Shown: positions 1-9,429 of the stretch, piece by piece | Numbering within the stretch: position 1 is the stretch's first letter | Layout of the letters: every line of letters begins with the position of its first letter | Assembly (NCBI GenBank): GCA_030762175.1 | Contig: CM060846.1 | Location: 304,454,512 to 304,518,511, forward strand | Source of the DNA: Metallyticus violacea | Taxonomy: Eukaryota; Arthropoda; Insecta; Mantodea; Metallyticidae | DNA length: 64,000 bases | Direction: 5' to 3' | Translations under genes and position numbers: made by a program | The notes under the pieces: generated by a model | Told to the model about the DNA's origin: nothing | Database searches by the model: none | The model's input: the letters and a program-made list of their open reading frames with translations, nothing else

Positions 1-379
1 GTTTAAATATACAGTTCACCTTTTTTGCTCTGCAGTGGCCAATTACATGCTAATTTTAGTTACTAACAATATGCAATCAAGTTCACGTGTAGTGAAAAGG
101 TGGAACTCATTGCCAAATGTAGATTTCATTTTTTTTTTCTTTCATTACACAGTTATTTGGGTACTTTCAGGATTAAGGTTTATATGGGAAGTGTCTATTT
201 TGTTAAATATGTGGCATGCTTGGTTAAGTGTGCCAGTGAATAATGATAAGCAAGTGCACCATATTAAGCTGCAAGTGATGATGAAGAGGAAATGCATGAT
301 ATTGAAGCTGATCATTGTTTTGATACTGTGGAGTTTGTGCCCAGACCTATTAGCAAGTCTTAAAACATAACAACAGTTC

Positions 380-840
380 TAAACAAAGAGTGCCAGGAAA
401 TGGTCAATACTGTGTATGACTTTGTTGTGAAGAATAAAGAAGTAATTGACCTATAAGTGAGAAAGCCAAAATTTTAGGACTGAGTAGCCAACAGTCAGAA
501 AAATCATCAGGAAAGGACCAGTAACACCCAAAAAGGCAGAAACAAAACGAAACCACTGGGAAAATTTCATGAATTCAAATCCGAAATAGTCTGGCAAGAA
601 ATCTACAGCTTCTATAGGCAAGGAAAACTTCCAACATTCTAAAACTCCTAACATATAAACAATTTCAATACAAAAGAACATCCCTATGGCGTCTTGTACG
701 AAAATTTGGTTTTCCCTTTTGTGTCAATAATAAAAGGTGTTATTATCATGGAATTCCCTCCAGTAGTGTTTTGTAGGTATAAATACTTACAGAGGATCAA
801 TCAATTGCTATCTGTAGGGTCTGATGGTATACATATTTGC
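380..840 (+). pseudogene. DDE_3-like transposase N-terminal region, decayed
   Basis: Translation in shifting frames gives blocks typical of a DDE-superfamily transposase widespread in arthropods: a helical segment (MVNTVYDFVVKNKEV, from ~399), a helix-turn-helix linker ending GPVTPKK (~516-536), then EFKSEIVWQEIYSFYRQG (571-624), and a later block IMEFPPVVFCRYKYLQRI (~745-800) that normally lies just before the first catalytic aspartate. The sequence ends near 840, about where the catalytic domain should begin, so this is an N-terminal remnant only. Frameshifts and stops separate the blocks. Family assignment rests on remembered block order (HTH, linker, the block before 'DET') and is moderately sure; the superfamily name is inference. 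Confidence 0.55.
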
Positions 841-844
841 ATTT

Positions 845-1975
845 AACAGCAATAAGCTCTTGATCCAGAATCAAGTGTTCACCTGCATAGTATACCCTCA
901 AGGTGTGACAATAACATTTATTTATAAAACTTTATCTGAAACAGAGGTGAGAAACAGATAGCATGTCTAACTGATATGTTCCTTCAAAGGTTGCCAGGTG
1001 GAAATGCATTCAGGGAACAAGCTATATCAAGATTTGCATTGTTTGCTAAATTCTTCAACAGATACCCAGTTAAACTAAGTTTTTCATGAAATTTCCATTG
1101 TCCTTATTCCATCTTTGGTCATTTTCCATCATAATCCTTTGGAATTCATATTACTTGCAGTTTCAATGCAGTTATTATTAAAAATTGCCGCCAATTTGGT
1201 TCTAGAGTGTTTGAACAGATTTTAAAGATTTATTTTTCACTATGGTGTAGCATATGATAATTTTTTATACTATCACTAACCTTATATAATTTTAAATTTT
1301 ATGACAATTCAAAAACTTTCTGACTTATCCTATATATCTAGCATTCTGTGCATTTTATAATTTATTAAGGACAAACAACAAATAATTTCTGCAATATTCA
1401 GGATAAATTAACTGTGTACAGTAATGTTCGATCACTAGTGAACTTATGATGTCTATTTTCAGTTTTGTGGGTGCTTGCAAGAACCTGATAAGTAATGAAA
1501 GATACATTCTGAGATATTCATTTTCAAAGTTCTCATTGAATCATACTTACATTGTTTTGTATACTGAAAATTAAATTTATTAAACATATTAAGAAATATT
1601 ATAGAAATAAAATGTAAAATTGCTTAAACTATAATAAAAATATTTTGTCTAAAATTTAAAGAGGTAGTCTCTAATTATAATTATTGCAAGGAATCATAAT
1701 TAGAGTTTTATGTGCTTTTACTGCTGAAAGATATCTTTTGGCACAGAAGAGATTTGCACAGGCAGATTCTGTTTTAGTGCTTCCCTTATTATGCTTGATT
1801 ATATTCACATATTGTCAGTTACTTATATCACCATATGAGTAACTGCTACTGGGTTTTCTCCCTTTGTTTCTATTTTGCAAGCTCTTAGCAATTGAACAGC
1901 ATTTCCATTTACATATTTCTTATGACATACAAAAGACAGTATAGATAGGGATGGAGAATAGAACATAGCCCTTTT
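845..1975. other. no recognisable feature
   Basis: AT-rich sequence with no long ORF, no tRNA-like boxes and no repeat shared with other parts of the window that I can see. Confidence 0.5.
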
Positions 1976-2440
1976 ATTACAGATTTGAATAGTTTGGGAT
2001 TTTCACAGTGAAATATAATATCATATAACAAATTATTTATGAGCAAATCAGTCAAATTTTACTAGTTTTGTTCCACTTACTTGGACATGTTTCAAAGGCA
2101 ACTTTTTGATGAGGTTACTGTTGTTTAGAAGATCAAAATTAACTAAATTTTCTTTGTTTTCACACAAGAATATATTTTCCATGCTGATAATTCTATGGGC
2201 TTTTGAAGAACTTTTAAGACTTTTAGTTCATTTTGGAACTCGTGTATTTTATTTTGCCAGAAATGGTATGCTACTGCTGCTTATTCCATATGTATATATT
2301 TTACATTTCCCATGTGTTCCTTAAACCGTATGGTAATGTTCCTTTCTGTTTTACCTATATATTCATTATTGCAGTCTTTGCAAATGATTTCGTAAATGCC
2401 TGACTGTTTTCCTGGTGGGATTTTGTCCTTTGTGTTGGTG
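1975..2440 (-). mobile_element. PLE-A fragment, inverted: C-terminal GIY-YIG region plus terminal repeat
   Basis: The reverse complement reads as the 3' part of a Penelope-like element: a region before the endonuclease, then SGIYEIICKDCNN and YIGKTERN, i.e. the GIY and YIG halves of a GIY-YIG nuclease, and on to the pLTR (ACATGTCCAAGTAAG, near 2070-2090). It is nearly the same as 4440-4930 on the + strand, but inverted and lying directly upstream of that copy. The ribozyme core is incomplete here: the GAAAC half is present and the CUGAUGA half is deleted. Inverted partial copies at the 5' side are a known habit of PLEs, which supports a single compound insertion with the next entry. Confidence 0.75.
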
Positions 2441-2514
2441 AAAATCCCAAACTATTCAAATCTATACTAAAATGTCGGTGTAATTGGGAAAATAAAGATT
2501 TCAGCCAGAACCAC

Positions 2515-2925
2515 ATGATAACAAAGAATAACATGGAGAACAAACCGTCGCCTTGCAATAATTGTCATATTAATAGCATCCATGGAAAACTTAATTCACA
2601 AATCAAACAGTTCATAAAACATAGAATAAAGAAAAAGTTAAGGGCCACAGAGGTACATTTCATAAATACATGCCTAAGGGAAAACCTAACACCTACTTTT
2701 GTAAGAAGGGTAGTAAAACAAAACGGAAACAGCAAAACACAAATAGCCATGGAAAAGAAAGTCTTGGAAATAGAAAAAGCAAAACACTACAAAATCATAA
2801 GTGATTTGGACTTAAAAACCTATGAATTATATTTAAAACTAGCATTGCAATTAGGAAATATCTTATGGAAAATTTTTGAGGGTACTTTTTTTGAAGTTAG
2901 AAATGCCCAAGCAAAACAAATATAG
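2515..2925 (+). pseudogene. PLE-A N-terminal domain ORF (136 aa)
   Basis: Open for 136 codons from an ATG. It has a Cys/His-rich start (CNNCH), a lysine/arginine-rich helical part, then an FINTCLRENLTPTFVRR block like the conserved N-terminal domain preceding the RT in Penelope-like proteins. The reading frame is lost shortly after the stop, and matching N-terminal text continues in other frames to ~3120, so the stop is an acquired break and not the end of a separate gene. It lies between the pLTR and the RT blocks of the same element. Confidence 0.6.
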
Positions 2926-3269
2926 AAGACAATAAATAAGAAACTAGGTAGGCTTAGAAAAAAGCATCGAAAGATTGGAACTAGGGATGAAAGTCAGAAT
3001 AAACCAATAGACAATGTCATAAACTGGTCAAACAACATTTTCAACAAAAGAATTGCAGCTATTAAATAGAGGTCTCAATTCTTGCATTGATTACATAAAA
3101 AATTAAACCCAATATGTAGCAAATATCAAAATAGTGATTTTCAATAAATCCAAAGAAGAGAAAAAAATCATCAGAGCACAATGTGGGAAAGTCCTAGCAT
3201 AAAATAAAAACAAAAGAATAGGATCAAAACAGACCATTTCATAGGGTAAGCAAATCCCTAAAAGAAAAA

Positions 3270-4123
3270 GGTGTAATTTACAGCAGGGCTGGCAAAGGCA
3301 ACGAAATTGTCATTATGAGTGAGATAGATTATGAAAACAGCATGTATAATTTACTAGACAGCCAAGAGTATGAAAATATAACAATTAATCCTACCCAAAA
3401 ATGTGTCAGTTCAGTAAGCAAATTACTAAAAAGTTAACCATACTAAATGAGGAACAAAAAAAAATTTTTACCAGAAAACCCTGCCACACCCAGAATCTAT
3501 GGGCTACTGAAAATACATAAACCTGATAATAAAATGAGACCTATAGTAAATACAATAAATTAACCCACTTACAATTTAGGCAATTACTTGTTAAAGCAAT
3601 TCAATAAGTTACCGAAATACAAAAGCCAAAGCATAAAAAACACAACAGAATTAATAGAGAGAATTAAACTTATGAAATTGGAAAACAGGACTTGCTAGTG
3701 TCTTATGATGTGGTTTCTATGTTCCCTAACATCCCCAAAGAGAAACTATAAATGTTTTAAAAAATGACTAACCTTAATCAAGTTACCTGGAGAAATAATA
3801 GAACAATATCTGAACCTCACCAAAATTTGCATCACTCAAACCTACTTCACATTCAGAGGCAAGATATATGCAAAAGGAAGGGTTTAGGAATGGGTAATCT
3901 GCTTTCACCATTCTTAGCAGACATATATATGAGTTTCTTGGAAACAAAATTAGTAGAGGCTTTCACACATATACAAATGTTGGTACCTTATGTTAATGAT
4001 GTCTGTGTAATAGTAGATGAAAAATGTAAAGATAACGCAATAAAACTACTAAACCTACAAGACAGTAACATAAAATTCACAATGGAAATGGAGAAAACAA
4101 GTTTCTTCCTTTCCTGGATATAA
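3270..4123 (+). pseudogene. PLE-A reverse transcriptase, broken; active-site YVDD replaced by YVND
   Basis: RT conserved blocks occur in order but in different frames. The last piece (3764-4123) contains GLGMGNLLSPFLADIYM and then YVNDVCVIVDE. The second acidic residue of the metal-binding YxDD box is N here (first D of the DD pair), which by established RT chemistry should abolish polymerisation. PLE-B (minus, ~6905) and PLE-D (minus, ~59650) keep YVDD at the same place. An HP..HK-like block (NSHNPKQHK) follows near 4200. Confidence 0.75.
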
Positions 4124-4383
4124 CAATTATAAAAAATGATAACATACTGGTATTTGGCATATTGAGGAAGGATACCCACATGGATAATTATATAAAAAGC
4201 AACAGCCACAATCCAAAACAACATAAACTCGCCATAATCAATAGCCTTACACTCTGATTAACAAACCTAACAATAAGTGAGATAGAATACGAATTGGAGT
4301 ACCAAAAATCATGTATATAGGACAGATAAATGGCTACACAACAGATCTGGTCAAGAAAAAGATAGAAAAATTCCAACATTATT

Positions 4384-4686
4384 TTGGTTTCAGTGAATAA
4401 ATGCAGTTTGAAAAACCTCCTAAAAACCAACACAAAGGATAAAATCCTACCAGGAAAACAATCAGGCATTTACAAAATCAGTTGCAAAGACTGCAATAAT
4501 AAATATATAGGTAAAATAAAAAGGAACATTACCATACAGTTTAGGGAACACATGAGAAATGCAAAATATAAACATTTGGAAAAATCAGTAGCAGCATGCC
4601 ATTTCTGGAAAAAAATTTTTTTAAAAAAAAAAAAGTTCCAAAATGAACCAGAAGTCTTAAAAGCTCTTCAAAAACCCATAGAATAA
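4384..4686 (+). pseudogene. PLE-A GIY-YIG endonuclease domain ORF (100 aa)
   Basis: The ORF carries SGIYKISCKDC followed by KYIGKIKRN and then FREHMRN and KSVAACHFW, the usual order in PLE endonucleases: GIY, a CxxC pair linking GIY to YIG, YIG, then the R..EH and H..FW blocks. Both GIY and YIG are intact; the usual YIGKT is YIGKI. The ORF ends in a run of lysines caused by an A-rich stretch and stops at 4686. The C-terminal tail reads on in another frame to the terminal repeat (~4800). Confidence 0.75.
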
Positions 4687-4827
4687 TCGGTGTGGGAAAA
4701 TATATTCTTGAATGAAAAAAAAAAAAGAAGAAAATTCAGTTAATTTTGATCTTCCAAATAACAGTAACCTCATCAAAAAGTTTATAAAATCCAAAGAGCG
4801 ATATATTAATACCACACTGGGAAGCTG

Positions 4828-4880
4828 ACAGTGGAACAGTGCTGAGAAAGGAAATTTGCCTTTGAAACATGTCCAAGTAA
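4828..4880 (+). ncRNA. PLE-A hammerhead ribozyme relic (core damaged)
   Basis: CTGAGAAAGG stands where CTGATGA and stem II should begin, and GAAACATGTC follows, as in the better copy at 5231-5285. The 3' half of the core, the two-base-pair stem III and the cleavage triplet GTC are kept, but the uridine-turn half is lost, so no cleavage is expected. Confidence 0.5.
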
Positions 4881-5129
4881 GTGGAACAAAACTAGTGAAA
4901 TTTGACTGATTTGCTCCTAAATAATTTATTATATGATACTCCTTTTAATTTCATAATTCTAAATGAATTTTCCCTTTCACTGTCTTTTATGAGTTGAACC
5001 TATCCATTAGGGGTATACACTGCAAGTGTGGGTCTCTTTTCTTTCTTTTCCATAATTCAGTCATGATTGCAATCCAAAATGTGACCTGGAATTTGTTTAT
5101 AGTAAAACACATTCATAAACAAAAACAAG

Positions 5130-5365
5130 GAACATTTGGTTAATTTTGATCTCCCAAACAATAGTAACCACAACACCAAGTTCATAAAATCCACAGAGCG
5201 GTATATTAATACCATGCTGGGAAGCAGACTGGAACCATGCTGATGATGAAGGCAACAGCTTTTGAAACATGTCTAAGTAAGTGGAACAAAATTAGTGAAA
5301 TTTCAGTGATTTCCTCAATAATAATTTGTTATAATATACTATACTTCACTGTGAAAATTCCTGCT
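5130..5365 (+). mobile_element. PLE-A 3' end with terminal repeat, second tandem copy
   Basis: A 5'-truncated PLE-A copy in the same orientation as the element before it. It encodes only the last ~35 residues (VNFDLPNNSN..., KFIKSTERYIN..., ending SRLEPC), then the hammerhead ribozyme and the pLTR, which runs to the TTTCACTGTGAAAATTCC block (~5344-5361). The ORF stop is the TGATGA of the ribozyme core. Confidence 0.75.
5231..5285 (+). ncRNA. Hammerhead ribozyme (type I, minimal stem III) in PLE-A terminus
   Basis: Core CTGATGA at 5240-5246, GAAAC at 5264-5268. Stem II is GAAGGC/GCUUUU with loop AACA (six pairs including two G-U). Stem III is only AC/GU closed by AU (ACATGT), and the cleavage triplet GUC ends at 5273. 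PLEs are known to carry hammerheads with such short stem III. Stem I is poorly paired in this copy, the main doubt about activity. The tandem UGA stops of the upstream frame fall inside CUGAUGA. Confidence 0.75.
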
Positions 5366-5369
5366 ATTT

Positions 5370-5810
5370 AAAATTACCTTGACATATTTTAAAGCCCATG
5401 GCCTTCATCATCAGCACGGATTTGCCGTTGATTTTACAGCATGTTATGCATATGTCCTCCATAGAGCTAATGAATTTGGAGATGAGCTAATTGTTATTCA
5501 GAAGACCAAAATGAAATATATTATCATTATTTCTTTTTATGAATAAATTCTGTCACATAGTTAATTCTATCAGTTTCTGGATAGCTTTTAAAAGGTTTTA
5601 ATTTACATCAGAATTCATAATTTATTTAACAAAAAGGGGCATGCTATTGCAGATTTTTCAGTGTATTTGTACTTAAAATTTCTCATGTGATCCTTGAAGT
5701 TTACAGTAATATATTTTTTGTTTTACCTATGTTTTTATATTTGCATTCTCTATAGCTGATTTCTCAAAGTCTGATTGTTTGCTAGGGGAACTTTGTCTTT
5801 TATTCTAAAT
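5370..5810 (-). mobile_element. PLE-A fragment, inverted: C-terminus plus terminal repeat and ribozyme relic
   Basis: The reverse complement contains NFKDHMRNFKYKYTEKSAIA, matching the R..EH to K.A.A.HFW part of the GIY-YIG domain, then C-terminal sequence and a hammerhead relic at 5375-5420 (CTGATGA complement at 5408-5414; the GAAAC position reads AAAAT). It lies tail-to-tail against the copy ending at ~5365. With 1975-5365 this gives four PLE-A pieces in alternating orientation. Confidence 0.7.
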
Positions 5811-5879
5811 TAAATGTTATATAATCTATGTGAGTCAGAATATTAGAACACTCTTTCTGGTTTCACTTAAATGAGATTT

Positions 5880-5932
5880 TACTGAGGACATACATTTCAT
5901 GGACATTTTTTCCACATCATCAGCTGTTCACG
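5880..5932 (-). ncRNA. Hammerhead ribozyme of PLE-B, slightly decayed
   Basis: Read on the minus strand: CTGATGA (complement of 5917-5923), stem II UGUGGA/UCCAU closed by an A-rich loop, then GAAAT in place of GAAAC and a GUC triplet. Compared with the intact copy at 33355-33408, changes lie at the start of stem III and in the CpG next to G12 (CG to TG). The ORF stop codons lie in the core. Confidence 0.6.
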
Positions 5933-6945
5933 ACTAATGGATCATTAGTGGAAGTTGGGTAGGTACGAATCCAGGTGGACTCTAGTGGTCTTGTGATGAA
6001 CTTAATTAAAGTGTTGTCTACTTCTGGGATATCAAAATTCATAAGGTTACGCTCATGTTTTTTTATATAAATCCTTTCCCATATATTTTGTTCTTTTGGT
6101 TTTTGAACAGTTTTTAATAATTTGATGCCCTTTTCTATTTCATGGTTTTCATTCCAGAAATGTGCTGTCACAGCTGATTTATCTATTTGTTTGTAACAGA
6201 TGTTTCTCCAATGTTCCTTCAACCTAATGCCTAAATTTCTCATTGTCTTTTCTACGTATATCTTTTCACAATCCTTACACTTGATTTGGTAAATACCAGA
6301 TTTTTCCTCTTTGGGCTTGGAATCGGTTTTGTTTACTTTCAGTAAATTTTTTACACTGTATCTATTTTGAGGTGCTAAGATAATATTGTACTGCTTAAAA
6401 TTTTGTTGAAATTTCTTATTAGCTGGCGGATGGTAAATGAACTTTTTAAAAGTTTTTTCCTTTGTTGAATCACTCAAAGTTGTTATTTGTTTAATTCTTT
6501 TTTGTTTTTGGAATCTTTTGATTTTTTGGTTAATCATCTGTTTGTTGAACCCATTAGATTTAGCTGCTTCTATTATGTGTAGATATGCATTCTTGTATTC
6601 TTCTTTGTTCAGTGGTATATTTATTAATCTGTATATCATGCTGTTGAATGTTGCTTCCTTGTGTGATCTTGGATTGAAACCATGGGCTTTGATATAATTG
6701 TCTGTAAGTGTGTCCTTTCTGTAGATGCCAAATTCAAGTTTATTCTTACATTTTATTATCTTCAGATCTATAAATGGTAACATGTTGTCTGTTTCTGTTT
6801 TGATGGTAAACTTAATAGAAGGTTCTTGTAGGTTTAAAAGTTTTTGTGCATCTTCCACATGCTTTTTGTTTATAATAGCAAATACATCATCTACATATCT
6901 GTACCAAACCTTAAAAATGAGGGGAAAAGACTTAGTGATGTGCAT
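5920..6945 (-). pseudogene. PLE-B RT palm/thumb plus GIY-YIG endonuclease (341-codon open frame)
   Basis: The frame opens with FKVWYRYVDDVFAI, an intact YVDD box, followed by LPFIDLKI and FGIYRKDTLTDNYI, RT-thumb blocks, a basic linker, and the endonuclease with SGIYQIKCKDC, YVEKTMRN, RLKEHWRN and KSAVTAHFWNENHE. The second half of the nuclease signature is YVE instead of YIG, so the glycine is lost and cleavage is doubtful. The protein ends PLVVNS and its stop is the TGA of the ribozyme core CTGATGA. It is long and open for a relic, suggesting recent insertion compared with lineage A. Confidence 0.85.
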
Positions 6946-7486
6946 CTACAAATCAGCTAGGAAAGGTGATAATGGACTGCCCATTACAAGTCCAGTTTTT
7001 TGTTTAAATTTTTTTTCTTCAAATATAAAAAATGCTTGATTTATGCAGAACTTAGTGAATTCAATGTATTCTTTGATGTGTTCTTCTGTTAGGTTGGCTG
7101 ACAGCAACCATTTTCTTAAATAGACCAATAATTTAATGTGTGGTGTCTAGGAATAGGGCTTTGACATCAGAAGAAGCAAGTGTGTCGTTCGGTGATAATT
7201 TTACATCTTTAATTTTATTGATGAGGTCAATGGAGTTTTTTAAACTTAAACTATCAAATTTTGGTACTGATTGGAACTGTAATGATAACCAACTTGCTAA
7301 ACGGTAGATCTGAGTGTTTATGTTATTAATAGTTGGCCTCATACTTTTTCCAGGTTTGTGGAGCTTTGTAAGGCCATATATATTAGCTAAAAATGGGTTG
7401 TGGACTTTAATTTTGTACCAATCTGTTTTTGGAATCAGATTACTATTTTCCAAAACTTCTTTCATGCATTTTATGCATTTTTTCAA
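6946..7486 (-). pseudogene. PLE-B reverse transcriptase, fingers and palm N-part
   Basis: The upstream segment has NIYGLTKLHKPGKSMRPTI, the classic PLE block that usually reads YGLPKLHK..P.RPIV, then SWLSLQFQS, LKNSIDLINKIKD and LASSDVKALF, the place of the first catalytic aspartate (usually SFDV.SLF). A stop interrupts at ~7130. The next segment carries TKFCINQAFFIFEEKKFKQ and GLVMGSPLSPFLADL, the RT block just before YVDD. Together they form the front half of the RT domain, continuing directly into the next entry. Confidence 0.8.
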
Positions 7487-7489
7487 AGG

Positions 7490-8050
7490 GTCTGTTTTTA
7501 CTATTTACAAATGTTATATGTTGGTGAGTTGATTACACACTCTATTTCTGTACTTACTAACGTTTATTATCAGAATATGTTATTGGATACTTTTTTACAT
7601 CCCCAGCTGCCTAGCAACATTTAATTTAGAATTTATGCTTTCCTCTATCAAAATTCTACTAAGTTGCATTACATAATATAATAAACCTGTTTTTATATTG
7701 GTTTTTAATTTTTTTTAAGCTGTATTTGTATATTTGGGCTAAATAGTACTCCTATATTTAAATATTTGGTATGCCCATGGATGGAATGTAAATTTCTGGT
7801 ATCTTTTTAATTTTTCAGGGTAATGATGTTCTTTATCAGCATCAGCATCGTCATCGTCATTGTCATTGCTGTTTAGGTGGTGGTGTTTTATTCATTTGTT
7901 TGTTTGTTTCTTGAATTCTGGTATTTTTTCATTGTGTATCCATTTTTATGCCATATCTATGATTCATTGGTACTCTGATTTGTAATTGGTCTTGCTTATT
8001 TGTTAGGTTTACAATAAGAGAGAATTTATTCACACACACACACACAAATA
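7490..8050. other. no gene; short GTCATC-type simple repeat and (CA)n
   Basis: AT-rich sequence. Around 7837-7872 lies an imperfect trinucleotide array (CAG/CAT/CGT units), and 8031-8046 is a short (CA)n just before the next PLE fragment. A GTTT array is at 7894-7911. Confidence 0.5.
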
Positions 8051-8290
8051 AATTATTTAGATCTTTTAAATAAATAATCTCATCTCCAAATTCATCAGAT
8101 CTACAGAGGGACATCCATACCATGCTGGAAAATTGATAGTCAGTTCATGCTGATAATCAAGACAAATGCCTTCAAAACATGTCTAAGTAAGCTGATAAAG
8201 ATTAGTGAAACTTAAGTGATTCCTTATCAAACTTGTTTAATTAATGTTACATTTCACTGTGAAAATTCCCAAAATTCAAACTATATTTAA
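8050..8290 (+). mobile_element. PLE-A 3' terminus with decayed hammerhead
   Basis: Matches the C-terminal codons and pLTR at 5140-5360: C-terminal coding text, CATACCATGCTGG, the ribozyme relic at 8142-8190 (CTGATAA at 8150-8156, AAAACATGTC at 8174-8183), then AAGTGATTCC and CACTGTGAAAATTCCC at ~8250-8272. Two core changes, G8 to A and G12 to A, should abolish cleavage. No more of the element is present, so this is a 5'-truncated insertion. Confidence 0.65.
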
Positions 8291-9087
8291 GAATAAACTT
8301 GTATGCATATTTTAGGTTTTTGCATGCTAAATTGCTAAAAAAGGCAAGTAAATATTATGACAAAAGATTTTTATTTATGTATTTCCCAATAAATTGAATA
8401 CTTAACACATTTTCATAGAACAGATATAAACAAGTCAAGTTCTTTTTTGGTTTAAAGTATATATTTTTAAATATGATATACCCAGTTCTTGTGTGCACCC
8501 ACAGAGTTGTAAAATCTGTTTAACTTTCATCTTAGTTCTAAGTTCCTATACATTTATATTCTGATGTTGTTTTACTCTGTAGCAAATAGTATGTTTTTCA
8601 AAGTTACAGACAGTAGCTGTCTGAACTTCATGTCTGTCAGTTAAATGATGTCAGGATTTTTTGGTCAATATTCATATAGTAAAACATAAAATATTGCAAT
8701 AATATTCATGCAAACTAATATTCTGTTCAAAATGGTAATGATATCCATCACTAATTCATATGTTATCAATAATTCATCTTCACTTGCTTACTGCATCTTG
8801 CTTTGGTTTTTCTTAAGAAGCCCCAGAAACTGGTATTATTATTTGCTGTTGTATTGCATACACACATGCATGCATGTATATATATATATAGGTAGATGCA
8901 CACCATTTCTAAGAAAGAGTACCCCTGGTAATCACCCTTGCTAAGAATTTGATCCATCCTTTAACAACAGGAAGAAAAAGAAGAGAAGAAGGGAAAGAAG
9001 AAGAAGATGCAAAAAAAGTATAGCATAGAAAATTTTTTTATGTACATATCTCAGAGAATGACAAACATATAATATTATTTGTTACAG
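8290..9087. other. intergenic or intronic DNA upstream of the SLC41 exon; polypurine tract
   Basis: No coding signal. A (TA)n run is at 8877-8890 and a polypurine tract of AAG/GAA units at about 8965-9020, some 70 bases upstream of the exon acceptor. If the gene is intact further left, this is intron. Confidence 0.5.
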
Positions 9088-9233
9088 AGCCATATGCCAT
9101 GACTGCTAGAGTTCTCATGCTTCTAGTAGTGCCTGGTCACTTGGCATTTCTTCATACTATACGATATTTGAAAGGGGAGGATTCACCAACCACACTCTTC
9201 ATCATCACCTACCTCATAGCTGTTTTGGTTCAG
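9088..9233 (+). CDS. SLC41-type magnesium transporter, penultimate coding exon
   Basis: The exon follows a clear acceptor (TTATTTGTTACAG ending at 9087) and ends at a donor CAG|GTAATG. It encodes 48 full codons after a two-base partial codon: EPYAMTARVLMLLVVPGHL and then FIITYLIAVLVQ at the end. Animal SLC41A1-3 proteins have ARVLLLLV.PGHL at the same place, at the start of the second half of the repeated MgtE-like domain. SLC41 proteins move Mg2+ across the plasma or mitochondrial membrane, often as Na+/Mg2+ exchangers. Two hydrophobic membrane segments are visible. The phase (0 at the 3' end) matches the next exon exactly. Upstream exons are not in this window. Paralogue A1, A2 or A3 cannot be told. 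Confidence 0.88.
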
Positions 9234-9429
9234 GTAATGATCTATTGCTTAAAATGATAATCTTAAATAGATATTAGCTATATGCAGTTTTAATATATAT
9301 ATACTGGTTGTGAAAAAACACTGTGCAGAAATTATAGAGTAGAAAGACAGTACCAGACTAAGCATTTAGAGGATAGGAAGAAAGGGTCACAGAGGATTTT
9401 TTACTGAGCTACAAACATTAACATTTCAG

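Larger units (their letters stand above)
2441..4990 (+). mobile_element. Penelope-like element, lineage A, near full length, inactive
   Basis: Order on the + strand: part of the pLTR (2441-2470, matching the reverse complement of 1982-2010), an N-terminal ORF (2515-2925), reverse-transcriptase blocks spread over 3270-4120, a GIY-YIG ORF (4384-4686), and a terminal repeat with a ribozyme relic (4828-4880). RT blocks visible are KADKGN-like (~3295), YGLLKIHKP (~3500), SYDVVSMFPNIP-like (~3705) and LGMGNLLSPFLADIYM (~3880). PLE RT resembles telomerase RT and primes from nicked DNA; the GIY-YIG domain supplies the nick. Multiple frameshifts and stops break the frame and the catalytic box reads YVND, so it cannot be active as written. 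Ends are approximate. Confidence 0.85.
5830..7490 (-). mobile_element. Penelope-like element, lineage B (RT + GIY-YIG), few breaks
   Basis: On the minus strand: RT N-part (7486-7133), RT middle (7128-6946) and a 341-codon C-part (6945-5920), then ribozyme and pLTR to ~5830. The element is 5' truncated near 7490. It is far better preserved than lineage A: only two in-frame breaks (near 7130 and 6946) separate the three segments. The terminus is repeated as a solo copy at 33300-33470. The nucleotide ends are set by loss of similarity and are approximate. Confidence 0.85.

Noticed and set aside
35..370. 111-codon frame at the left edge
   Set aside because: Contains a poly-Phe run from a T tract and no known motif; its relation to the transposase at 380-840 is not supported.
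2065..2115. Hammerhead ribozyme on the minus strand
   Set aside because: Only the GAAAC/GTC half exists; the CUGAUGA half is deleted.
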